A stretch of 39,772 nucleotides of DNA. Source: Defluviitaleaceae bacterium (GTDB lineage: Bacteria > Bacillota > Clostridia > Lachnospirales > WRAX01). Both the position numbers and the translations under genes were made by a program. The stretch lies in contig WRBK01000019.1 in assembly GCA_009784575.1 (NCBI GenBank), positions 1-39,772 on the forward strand, in the 5' to 3' direction. Under the pieces are notes generated by a model. It had not been told where the DNA came from. It was given only the letters and a program-made list of their open reading frames with translations, and did not search any database. Shown piece after piece: positions 33,509 to 39,772 of the stretch. Position 1 is the first letter of the stretch, and each line of letters opens with the position of its first letter.

Positions 33509-33532
33509 AAAAGCCTCTTTTTGGGGCTTTTT
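33509..33532 (+). terminator. Rho-independent terminator of the GH10 operon
   Basis: AAAAGCCTC/GGGGCTTTT (33509-33517 with 33523-33531), one T-G pair, 5-nt loop and a T-run, 31 bases after the GH10 stop codon. Confidence 0.8.
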
Positions 33533-33610
33533 GTTATTGCAATGATTCTGCTATGGTAATATTACTATAGCTGCACCAATTGTTCCAGCATCAAATCAGA
33601 ACATGCATAA

Positions 33611-33636
33611 TAAAAAAATCCCTCAAAGGAGGGATT
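33611..33636 (-). terminator. Rho-independent terminator of the membrane protein gene at 33654
   Basis: Leftward, a perfect 8-bp stem AATCCCTC/GAGGGATT (33636-33617) with a 4-nt loop runs into seven T. It lies 18 bases after the stop codon. Confidence 0.82.
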
Positions 33637-33653
33637 CGACTGTTTCGCACTGC

Positions 33654-34148
33654 TTATTCCTTGGTTTCTTCTTCTATGCTATCATTATTATTCTCTGCCA
33701 CTTTCTTTTTACTAACCATCGCCGCAATAGCAAAAACCACAGCTATGCCTACGGACACGGCATAGTCAAATAAAAATGCATTTGTAATAGTTCTATCAAA
33801 GCCTAAAATGTCAATCAAAAACGTAAAGGCATCGAATAGGTCGCGACCAATTCCTTCGCGGAAAATGATAATGGTTGTTCCAGCAAAAACAACAAACGTA
33901 GCGGCAAGAAAGGTTATTGCGGCAACAACGATAACTCCTACAGCACCAGGCGCACCTTTGCCTTTTTTGTAACCACCAACCACCAGACCGCTAAGCATCG
34001 CCGCAAAAACACCGCCAAGAGCACCGCCGATACCAAAGCCCGTTAGCCCAACACCAGCCAGCCACGCAACAATTCCTATTATTGCGCCACCCAACGAGAG
34101 CAAAATGCCCTTTGACATACTGTGTTCGATTCTTGTTTCGTTCTCCAT
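33654..34148 (-). CDS. hypothetical membrane protein, glycine-rich
   Basis: A 164-residue protein of unknown family. Four predicted membrane spans (about 14-38, 40-58, 67-92 and 110-142) are rich in Gly, Ala, Ile and Val; the second contains GFGIGGALGGVFAAMLSG. The tail is charged and acidic (KKKVAENNNDSIEEETKE). AAGGAGTG precedes ATG 34148. It lies 27 bases after the TauE/SafE gene in the same direction and has its own terminator. It could be cotranscribed with that gene or use a weak promoter at 34163-34190. Confidence 0.75.
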   Translation of the reverse strand: MENETRIEHSMSKGILLSLGGAIIGIVAWLAGVGLTGFGIGGALGGVFAAMLSGLVVGGYKKGKGAPGAVGVIVVAAITFLAATFVVFAGTTIIIFREGIGRDLFDAFTFLIDILGFDRTITNAFLFDYAVSVGIAVVFAIAAMVSKKKVAENNNDSIEEETKE

Positions 34149-34162
34149 GATAAAACACTCCT

Positions 34163-34190
34163 TTTATAATATAAATTAAATTAAAAACAA
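34163..34190 (-). promoter_or_regulatory. possible promoter of the membrane protein gene at 33654
   Basis: Leftward TTGTTT (34190-34185), a 16-bp spacer and TATAAA (34168-34163). It overlaps the 3' end of the upstream gene and the -10 box is very near the ribosome binding site, so the call is weak. Confidence 0.3.
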
Positions 34191-34964
34191 CCCATTTACA
34201 ATATTTAACAAAATCACTATACATATAGCTCCTTGGAAAAGCTTCCGCACTGTGGCTTCGCTAAATGTTTTGCTTAGCCGCGCTCCAACAAGCCCGCCCG
34301 CCGCCGCCGCGATTATGACATATGGTAGCACAGATAGGTCAAAATGCGCATAGCCAACCGTCACTCCTAATGTGATGATGCGCGAGAGATGCGAAAAAAA
34401 GATGATGATGATAGAATACGCCGTGGCATCTTTTATGTTTAACCCGAAGAAAATCATCATCAGTGGCACATTTATAGGACCGCCGCCAATGCCAAGGAAG
34501 GATGCAATAGCACCCAGCGCAACACCGAGCACTGCGGCATAAAGCTTGCTTTTTAGTTCATAGCGCATATTGCTTTTTGCTGTTAGTATCAATGAAAATA
34601 TAAGCACGACGATAGTTGCTATTATCTGCATGTACTGCACTGGTCGTTGAGTGCCAAAAGCCGCTAAAAGATGCTCCAACAGCAGATTGCCTAGCATACC
34701 GCCCAAAAGTGCGCCTGCAGATATCAGCAGAGCTTTTTTGACATCTATAGCTGTGCCGTCGCGCATCTTTTTAACGGTAGAAACCACAGCCATAGATAAA
34801 ATGGCAGTGCTGGAGAAAAAGCCAATATCAAGCACAGGATGATAGCCGATGGCATCAAAAATGGGGCGGATAAATACGCCGCCACCCAAACCGACAATCG
34901 CGCCCAAAATGCAGGCTAGAAATATGATAATGGAATAAATTATGCCTATAAACAGTATTATCAA
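34176..34964 (-). CDS. TauE/SafE family transporter (sulfite-exporter-like)
   Basis: A membrane protein of about 262 residues with seven to eight spans. The two TauE/SafE half-motifs are clear: AIVGLGGGVFIRPIFDAIGYHP in the first half and GAIASFLGIGGGPINVPLMMIFFG in the second. It should move an organic or inorganic sulfur compound or another small anion. The start is uncertain. The frame is open to 35051, but the extra 29 codons (including the run up to GATFSQRIE) are encoded by a repeated palindrome, not by family sequence. No ATG exists at the expected N-terminus; TTG 34964 gives the normal family start but has only a poor ribosome binding site. The repeat may have replaced the original start region. 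Confidence 0.82.
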   Translation of the reverse strand: MIILFIGIIYSIIIFLACILGAIVGLGGGVFIRPIFDAIGYHPVLDIGFFSSTAILSMAVVSTVKKMRDGTAIDVKKALLISAGALLGGMLGNLLLEHLLAAFGTQRPVQYMQIIATIVVLIFSLILTAKSNMRYELKSKLYAAVLGVALGAIASFLGIGGGPINVPLMMIFFGLNIKDATAYSIIIIFFSHLSRIITLGVTVGYAHFDLSVLPYVIIAAAAGGLVGARLSKTFSEATVRKLFQGAICIVILLNIVNGLFLI

Positions 34965-34984
34965 CTCGATTCTTTGTGAAAAAG

Positions 34985-35082
34985 TTGCTCCAAAACGCAA
35001 ACAAGGAACGCGTTTGCGTTTTCCGCAAAGAAAGACCAAACTTACACACACGAAATTTTGGTCTTTCTTTGTGGAAAAACGC
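34985..35082. repeat. palindromic repeat module, copy 1 plus long hairpin
   Basis: A first hairpin, AAAACGCAAAC/GTTTGCGTTTT (34992-35022), is followed directly by a longer inverted repeat, CAAAGAAAGACCAAA (35026-35040) with TTTGGTCTTTCTTTG (35057-35071). The latter extends outward to about 25 bp with one wobble pair and a bulge. The first hairpin recurs at 35636-35681 with one extra T. Part of the second recurs inverted at 35571-35602. Confidence 0.85.
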
Positions 35083-35470
35083 TCAAGCGCAATTGCGACA
35101 AATATCCTCCTATCACATCATCATCTCATATCTGGCACTCAATCTAACTTAGGAGCAAGCCAAGACATATCGTCATCGCGGACAGGGGGCATACCTCTTT
35201 CTTCTATAACAACCACGCTTTATACTCTTCCTAACTCGCCGCTTGCAAGCACCATATGATAAGGAGCTTGATACCAAGTTGCAATCTAACTTGGTATGAA
35301 GTGTTAGTTGCCGCCTTTTCGTATAAACATAGAGTAAGCACGTCTCTCAACAATACAATATTGCGTTAAATACTGTACATATTCATCTTTCATAGTAGTG
35401 ATAGAGATGTGCTTGACCTCTTGGGGTATAGTTTTAAGGTGGTATGGATAAATCGTTTTAAGTCATCGTT
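35083..35470. other. gene-poor stretch with two short leftward frames and one hairpin
   Basis: No complete gene is convincing here. Leftward, 35459-35304 is open for about 50 codons with protein-like composition (EVKHISITTMKDEYVQYL). An ATG at 35393 would give 29 residues without a ribosome binding site. At 35216-35139 a GTG frame of 25 residues (containing GMPPVRDDDMSWLAPKLD) has AGGAAGAG eight bases upstream. Between them is a perfect hairpin ATACCAAGTT/AACTTGGTAT (35271-35297). Remnants of a decayed gene or genuine small proteins are both possible. Confidence 0.35.
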
Positions 35471-35472
35471 CC

Positions 35473-35522
35473 AAAACACACACTTGGAACGTTGTGTGTA
35501 TTTTTCTGCAAAGAAAGACCAA
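35473..35522. repeat. palindromic repeat module, diverged copy 2
   Basis: AAAACACACAC and GTGTGTATTTT (35473-35504) form an imperfect hairpin around TTGGAACGTT. Then come CTGCAAAGAAAGACCAAG (35506-35523), the same order of parts as copy 1. The base changes are compensatory in the stem (GCAAAC to ACACAC with matching partner), which suggests selection for structure. Confidence 0.7.
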
Positions 35523-35570
35523 GAGATTTTAAGGTAAATCCTATAATATCAACGTTTATACGAAGGAAGA

Positions 35571-35602
35571 CCAAAATTTCGTGTGTGTAACTTTGGTCTT
35601 TC
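35571..35602. repeat. inverted copy of the GACCAAA hairpin
   Basis: These 32 bases are the reverse complement of 35030-35061 with one difference. The copy again forms a hairpin, with GGAAGACCAAA at 35565-35575 facing TTTGGTCTTTC at 35592-35602. Confidence 0.85.
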
Positions 35603-35635
35603 TTATGACACGATAATTGTTCTAAGGAAAAATCA

Positions 35636-35681
35636 TTGCTCCAAAACGCAAACAAGGAACGCGTTTGCGTTTTTCCGCAAA
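35636..35681 (-). terminator. palindromic repeat copy 3, terminator of the gamma-glutamyltransferase gene
   Basis: AAAACGCAAAC/GTTTGCGTTTT (35643-35673), an 11-bp perfect stem with a 9-nt loop and A/T runs on both sides, so it could end transcription in either direction. Leftward it begins within 15 bases of the gamma-glutamyltransferase stop codon. Nearly identical to copy 1 at 34985-35028. Confidence 0.7.
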
Positions 35682-35683
35682 AG

Positions 35684-37297
35684 CTACCAAGCCGCTATAG
35701 CCCCATCACAGCGCGACTCTGTACCGCCAGCCAGCACGCCTGTATCAGGGTCGCGCCAAATTATTTGCCCGCGCCCAAAAGAGCCACTGTCAAATAATGG
35801 CTGTATCTGGTGTCCACGAAGGGCGAGATTTTGTGCAATATGTCGAGGAAAGGCGTGTTCCACGTGGAACAGCTTGTCTTGTATCCATTGCCATCTTGGC
35901 GCATCCAACGCGGCTTGTGGGTTTAACCCAAAATCTATACTATTCATCACAACCTGTACATGTCCTTGCGGTTGCATATAACCACCCATCACGCCAAATG
36001 ACCCAATGGCATGACCACCGCGAGTAATAAAGCCAGGGATTATGGTATGATAGCTACGCTTGCCGCCAGCTAGGGCGTTTGCGTGGGCGGGGTCTAAGCT
36101 AAAGTCCGCACCGCGGTTTTGCAGGGCGATACCAGTATTTGGCACAACCAAGCCAGAGCCAAAACCCATATAATTGCTTTGTATGTAAGAAACCATATTG
36201 CCCTGACCATCCGCCGTAGCAAGATATACCGTTCCGCTGTTGTTTGGCTCGATTGGTGCTGGTTGCACAGCCATATCGCCTATATAGCTACGCAAGCGCG
36301 CGGCATAGTCCTCGCTTAGTAGTTCCTCGACAGACACGCGCATATGATTAGGGTCTGTGATAAACTCCTTACCAGCAGTAAATGCCAGCTTTGTAGCCTC
36401 AAATTGGCGATGGAAGGTGTACATAGCATCGCGGTCAGCAGGGTCAAATTCATAGCCCTTTAGGATGTTTAAAGCCAGTAGCGCAACCAATCCTTGCCCA
36501 TTTGGTGGCATTTCCCATATATCATAATTGCGATAGCTGGTAGAAATTGGCTCTACCCATGTTGGGTAAAAGTCTGCAAGGTCGCTCTCCGAAAGAAAAC
36601 CACTAGTTTTTTCAGAAAATGTTACGATTTTGTCCGCCAAATTGCCACGATAAAAGCTCTCGGCTAGGGTTTCGCCTATTTCCTCCAGCGTATTAGCATG
36701 GTCGCGCAGGCGCATCATCTCGCCAACCCTAGGGCTACGCCCCTTTGGCGCAAATGTGTCAAAAAATGGATGATATTCCTTGTCTTTATTTTTTGCATAG
36801 GCATTTAATGCCGCATCCCAATATTTGCCAACAACGGGCGACACCGCAAACCCCTCGCGGGCGTATTCTATGGCTGGCTCTAGGCATTCTTGCAATGTGA
36901 GCGCACCAAAACGGCGAGATAACGCCGCCCAAGCCGCGGGCGCACCAGGCACTGTCACAGGTAGCCAGCCCATCTTAGGCATGACATCATGACCTTTAGA
37001 CTTTACGGCATCTATGCTGATTTTGCGGGGCGCAGAGCCTGAGCTATTAAGCCCAAAGATGAGACCCTTCATCCATACAATGGCAAAAGCATCGCCGCCA
37101 ATGCCGTTGGACGTAGGCTCTGTAACAGTTAGGCACGCGGCGGTGGCTATGGCGGCATCCACAGCGTTTCCGCCCTGCTTCATAATGTCCAGCCCTGCTT
37201 GTGCCGCCAAGGGTTGAGAAGTGGCTACCATGCCATTTTTTGCATAATGTACGCTACGTGCGCCAGAATAGGGATTGTAATTGGGGTTAAATTCCAT
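35684..37297 (-). CDS. gamma-glutamyltransferase family protein (Ntn hydrolase)
   Basis: A 537-residue protein of the self-processing gamma-glutamyltransferase family. The large-subunit block is GMVATSQPLAAQAGLDIMKQGGNAVDAAIATAACLTVTEP and GIGGDAF (residues 23-71). The predicted autocleavage site and nucleophile is T356 in NNSGTVYLATADGQGNMVSYIQS. The small subunit holds NRGADFSLDPAHANALAGGKRSYHTIIPG and GVMGGYMQPQGHVQV. No signal peptide is present, so it is probably cytoplasmic, unlike the classic secreted enzyme. It may belong to the YwrD/HpxW-type branch with a substrate other than glutathione. GAGGTAT precedes ATG 37297. Confidence 0.92.
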   Translation of the reverse strand: MEFNPNYNPYSGARSVHYAKNGMVATSQPLAAQAGLDIMKQGGNAVDAAIATAACLTVTEPTSNGIGGDAFAIVWMKGLIFGLNSSGSAPRKISIDAVKSKGHDVMPKMGWLPVTVPGAPAAWAALSRRFGALTLQECLEPAIEYAREGFAVSPVVGKYWDAALNAYAKNKDKEYHPFFDTFAPKGRSPRVGEMMRLRDHANTLEEIGETLAESFYRGNLADKIVTFSEKTSGFLSESDLADFYPTWVEPISTSYRNYDIWEMPPNGQGLVALLALNILKGYEFDPADRDAMYTFHRQFEATKLAFTAGKEFITDPNHMRVSVEELLSEDYAARLRSYIGDMAVQPAPIEPNNSGTVYLATADGQGNMVSYIQSNYMGFGSGLVVPNTGIALQNRGADFSLDPAHANALAGGKRSYHTIIPGFITRGGHAIGSFGVMGGYMQPQGHVQVVMNSIDFGLNPQAALDAPRWQWIQDKLFHVEHAFPRHIAQNLALRGHQIQPLFDSGSFGRGQIIWRDPDTGVLAGGTESRCDGAIAAW

Positions 37298-37310
37298 ACT
37301 ATATACCTCG

Positions 37311-37339
37311 TTGACAGGCTAATTTTGTTGGGATATAAT
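37311..37339 (+). promoter_or_regulatory. consensus sigma-A promoter of the dihydrofolate reductase gene
   Basis: Perfect TTGACA (37311-37316), 17-bp spacer, perfect TATAAT (37334-37339). Transcription would start near 37346, about 53 bases before the GTG start. Confidence 0.85.
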
Positions 37340-37398
37340 GAGGATTATACACTATTTGGCGCGTGTTCGTCAAGAAAATTTGAAAAGGATGATGTAGA

Positions 37399-37884
37399 GT
37401 GAAACTAATCGTAGCAGTTTGCGAGGACTGGGGAATAGGCAAAGACGGCGACCAGCCATTCTACATTCCCGAGGACTTGCGGCAATATAAAGAAAAAACG
37501 ATGGGCAATGTAACCATAATGGGGCGCAAAACACTAGAAGCATTGCCAAAAGTAGCATTAAAAAACCGCATAAGCATAGTGCTTACGCGGGATGTGGATT
37601 TTGCAAGGGATGACGTTGTAGTTTGCAATGACCTTGAGCAATTGTCGCAAACCTTGATGCAATATGATTCTGATAGCATCTTTGTGATAGGTGGTCAGCA
37701 AATTTATGAACTTTTGCTTGATAGGTGCGATACGGCTTATGTTACCAAAATTTTTGCTACTGCTGATGTAGATAGGCATTTCCCTAATCTTGATGAGATG
37801 AGCAATTGGCGGCTGCATGGGCAATCAGAGGTTAGGGAATATGAGGGACTTAGGTTTTGTTATTGCGAATATAGAAAGCAATAG
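37399..37884 (+). CDS. folA: dihydrofolate reductase
   Basis: A 161-residue enzyme that reduces dihydrofolate to tetrahydrofolate with NADPH. The N-terminal MKLIVAVCEDWGIGKDGDQPFYIPEDLRQYKEKTMGN holds the Met20-type loop and the catalytic acidic residue in IPEDL. The cofactor site is TIMGRKTLEALP, with TRD and the late VIGGQQIYELLLDRCDTAYVTKI. Length is normal. The start is GTG 37399, nine bases after AAGGA; no upstream ATG in frame fits. It is monocistronic behind a perfect sigma-A promoter, and no thymidylate synthase gene is adjacent. It converges on the aldo/keto reductase gene with a five-base gap and no visible terminator. Confidence 0.95.
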   Translation: MKLIVAVCEDWGIGKDGDQPFYIPEDLRQYKEKTMGNVTIMGRKTLEALPKVALKNRISIVLTRDVDFARDDVVVCNDLEQLSQTLMQYDSDSIFVIGGQQIYELLLDRCDTAYVTKIFATADVDRHFPNLDEMSNWRLHGQSEVREYEGLRFCYCEYRKQ

Positions 37885-37889
37885 CCTCC

Positions 37890-38993
37890 CTACATCGCCG
37901 CCATCTCCCTCAATCTCTCAATAATCGGCAATTTTTGTGTACATAATCTTTCACATATGCCGCATTCTATGCATTTCTTAGCGGATTCTGCTGTTATCCC
38001 CCAGAAGTTTTTTAGCTTGCTTGCCACATTTGCCATATCTTTAGGCTCTGAAAGCAAGGCTTCATTATACGAATCTATTAGCTTTGGCACAGGTATACCC
38101 TCTGGGCATTCGTCGCAATAGGCGCAACTTGTACAAAGGGCGTTAAGTTCTTCGCCCAATTTCTGTGCTAAATTGCTTAGATACGCTTCGTCTATAACTG
38201 GCAGATTTTTTGTGGCGGCTACGGCATCCTCTATTTCAGCTACTGTGGAAAATCCTGGCAATGCCGCCGTGATTTCTTTATGCGCCACAAGGAATTTCAT
38301 TGCAGCTACGGCAACATTATCCGTTGTACCTTCTGTTAAGAAGCTGAAACGCTGTGGGTTTTGCGGGATAGCTCCGCCACCGAGTGGGTTCATCACAACC
38401 ACACCTTTTTTAGCTTCATGACTAGCCACAATACCTTTGCGACGATACGCGAAGTTTACAGCATTGTAGCCTAATGTCACGCCTTCCATCAAGCCTTCAT
38501 TCATAATAACGGCTATATCATCGCTATCTGCATGTGTGGTGCAGGTGATATGCTCCACAAGCCCTTCTTGCTGGGCTTTTAGTATGCCTTCGTAGATGCC
38601 GCCTTTGGCTGTCATTTGGTGGTATTCATCCATATTCTTTATGCACCACAAGTTGTAGAATGTGATTTTTGGTACATTGAGACGTTTTAATGATTGCTCT
38701 ATCATTCTGCGTGTATCGTCTGCATCTTTAGCATTCCATAGGCTGCATTTTGTGGAGACATAAAAGTCGCCGTATTTCATGGTTTTGAATGCTTCGCCCA
38801 TTATTTCTTCGCTTTGGTCTTTGCAGTAGCCAGGGGCTGTGTCAAAATATGTAATGCCGCGGGTGAATGCCTCATGAACAAGCTGAGCGGCTATTGCTTT
38901 ATCCTTCGTGTATTCTTCCTCCAAAAAGCGCATACCACCAAAGCCAATGGCGGATATCTTTTTGCCTGTAGTGCCGTAATCTTTGTAAATCAT
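37890..38993 (-). CDS. aldo/keto reductase with C-terminal 4Fe-4S domain
   Basis: A 367-residue protein. The aldo/keto reductase barrel is seen in YKDYGTTGKKISAIGFGGMRF, GITYFDTAPGYCKDQSEEIMGEAF (catalytic Asp and Tyr) and YVSTKCSLW (Lys). The C-terminal extension carries two cysteine clusters, CTSCAYCDECPEGIPVP and CIECGICERLCTQKLPI, for [4Fe-4S] centres. This YgsC/YakC-like anaerobic type may take electrons from ferredoxin rather than NADPH only. ATG 38993 follows GGGAGGG; the open frame reaches 39029 without a ribosome binding site. It has its own promoter, 58 bases after topB. Confidence 0.92.
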   Translation of the reverse strand: MIYKDYGTTGKKISAIGFGGMRFLEEEYTKDKAIAAQLVHEAFTRGITYFDTAPGYCKDQSEEIMGEAFKTMKYGDFYVSTKCSLWNAKDADDTRRMIEQSLKRLNVPKITFYNLWCIKNMDEYHQMTAKGGIYEGILKAQQEGLVEHITCTTHADSDDIAVIMNEGLMEGVTLGYNAVNFAYRRKGIVASHEAKKGVVVMNPLGGGAIPQNPQRFSFLTEGTTDNVAVAAMKFLVAHKEITAALPGFSTVAEIEDAVAATKNLPVIDEAYLSNLAQKLGEELNALCTSCAYCDECPEGIPVPKLIDSYNEALLSEPKDMANVASKLKNFWGITAESAKKCIECGICERLCTQKLPIIERLREMAAM

Positions 38994-39015
38994 GGGTTTT
39001 CCCTCCCGATGGATT

Positions 39016-39044
39016 ATTATATGCGTCACTCAATCTATAGTTAA
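39016..39044 (-). promoter_or_regulatory. sigma-A promoter of the aldo/keto reductase gene
   Basis: Leftward TTAACT (39044-39039), a 17-bp spacer and perfect TATAAT (39021-39016), with the ATG 22 bases beyond the -10 box. Confidence 0.5.
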
Positions 39045-39050
39045 ATTCTA

Positions 39051-39772
39051 CTATAACTTCAACCCTTTAAGTCCAGCAAGTGCATTATTGCCTGTATCCT
39101 GCTTGTTTTGCTTTGCTATGAAGCTAGCCAGCTCATTTTTGCTCATTTGGTCACGTTCTGCTTTTTTGCGCTTCTCAAAGTTGGCGTGTTTTTCTTTGTA
39201 GCCGCAAGCACAGACGATATGGCGATTTTCGCCCTCGCCTACCATGGACAACCATTTGTGACAATGTGGGCATTTTGAGCGTATGGACATGGACACATTT
39301 ATGCGACTGTTGCAGTTGCGGTCTTGACAGACAAGCATCTCGCCCTTTTTACCCTTCACCTTTAGCATAAACATCCCGCATTCTGGGCATTTTGTTGTGC
39401 TTAGATTATCGTGTTTAAACACATGTGTGCTGCCTTTTATTTCCATAATAATCTCGCCTGTGTATTTGCGTATCTCGCGCAAAAAGGCATCTTTGTTGGC
39501 TTTACCCTCGGCTATGTCCTTCAGCTTTTGCTCCCAATTGCCCGTTAGTTCAGGCGACTTTAGGTCTCTTGGCACTAGCTCCAAAAGCTGCCTGCCCTTG
39601 GATGTGGAAAATATATCCTTGCCGCGCTTTTCTATCACAAAGCTATCAAATAGCTTTTCTATGATATCCGCCCGTGTTGCCACAGTTCCTAGTCCACCTG
39701 TTTTTGATAGGGTGTCGGCTAAAGCCTTGTTCGTGGTATATTTAGCAGGATTTTCCATGGCGGATAGTAAGG
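39051..39772 (-). CDS. topB: DNA topoisomerase III, C-terminal part (runs off the window)
   Basis: The 3' part of a type IA topoisomerase; the frame is open to the right edge, reading LLSAMENPAKYTTNKALADTLSKTGGLGTVATRADIIEKL. The segment around GGLGTVATRADII is the conserved C-terminal part of the catalytic core of TopB-type enzymes. It is followed by DLKSPELTGNWEQKLKDIAEG and a zinc-ribbon-like tail with CPECG, CQDRNCNSR, CPHCH and CACG, then a basic helical end. The ATG at 39758 is internal and not the start. The active-site tyrosine and Toprim domain lie outside the window. TopB relaxes and decatenates DNA and is often encoded on chromosomes and on integrative elements alike. Confidence 0.92.
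   Translation of the reverse strand, partial: LLSAMENPAKYTTNKALADTLSKTGGLGTVATRADIIEKLFDSFVIEKRGKDIFSTSKGRQLLELVPRDLKSPELTGNWEQKLKDIAEGKANKDAFLREIRKYTGEIIMEIKGSTHVFKHDNLSTTKCPECGMFMLKVKGKKGEMLVCQDRNCNSRINVSMSIRSKCPHCHKWLSMVGEGENRHIVCACGYKEKHANFEKRKKAERDQMSKNELASFIAKQNKQDTGNNALAGLKGLKL

Noticed and set aside
34942-35259. Rightward frame of 105 codons across the first palindrome module
   Set aside because: Its translation comes from the repeated hairpins and the antisense of the TauE/SafE start; no ribosome binding site.

Overview
The window comes from a low-GC, endospore-forming anaerobic firmicute, most likely a clostridium of the Lachnospiraceae/Eubacteriales type. The signs are a GerA/GerB/GerC germination operon, a spoIIR gene with a sigma-F-like promoter, a collagen-like spore-surface candidate, FtsEX with an M23 hydrolase, LytTR regulators, an EFR1 flavodoxin/ferredoxin, a ferredoxin-tailed aldo/keto reductase and AGGAGG ribosome binding sites. 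TTG and GTG starts are common. No rRNA, tRNA, CRISPR array or intact transposase was seen.

Layout. 1-2.9 kb: metallo-beta-lactamase-fold hydrolase, then an S41 protease and LytTR regulator operon, all leftward. 3-5.6 kb: GNAT, PhzF-like isomerase and a PucR/CdaR-type regulator, rightward. 5.6-6.8 kb: MerR regulator and EFR1 flavodoxin-ferredoxin, leftward, behind a promoter with the 19-bp spacer typical of MerR control. 7-10.4 kb: ftsE-ftsX-M23 peptidase-GNAT, a cell-wall remodelling cassette. 10.4-13.7 kb: a LytTR/DUF3021 pair in which the LytTR gene carries a clear 3' frameshift, and a gene for a secreted, Trp/Asp-rich, almost lysine-free repeat protein. 13.8-16.2 kb: unknown membrane protein, MATE exporter and DUF6054 protein. 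16.2-25.1 kb: one long leftward block with efflux adaptor, ABC ATPase, two uncharacterised genes, MacB-like permease, GNAT, response regulator, decayed P-loop kinase-like gene, sensor kinase and a membrane protein. 25.2-31.5 kb: sporulation region with the collagen-like protein, gerA, an antisense coiled-coil gene, gerB, gerC and spoIIR. 31.7-33.5 kb: iron-sulfur flavoprotein and a cytoplasmic GH10 xylanase. 33.6-37.3 kb: two membrane proteins, a cluster of repeated palindromes and a gamma-glutamyltransferase. 37.4 kb to the end: dihydrofolate reductase, ferredoxin-type aldo/keto reductase and the 3' part of topB, which runs off the window.

Working together. The FtsEX ATPase and membrane protein should gate the M23 hydrolase at the division or elongation site. 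The two-component system shares a gene block with a MacAB-like exporter and probably responds to a membrane or antibiotic signal. The ger operon should form a spore nutrient receptor, although its GerC lacks the lipidation cysteine. SpoIIR would signal from the forespore to activate pro-sigma-E.

Most worth following up: the Trp/Asp-rich repeat protein at 11363-13687, the antisense coiled-coil gene with its own near-consensus promoter inside the ger operon, the cysteine-less GerC, the frameshifted LytTR gene, the decayed kinase-like gene between regulator and sensor, two small inverted-repeat elements, and the palindrome cluster at 34985-35681.
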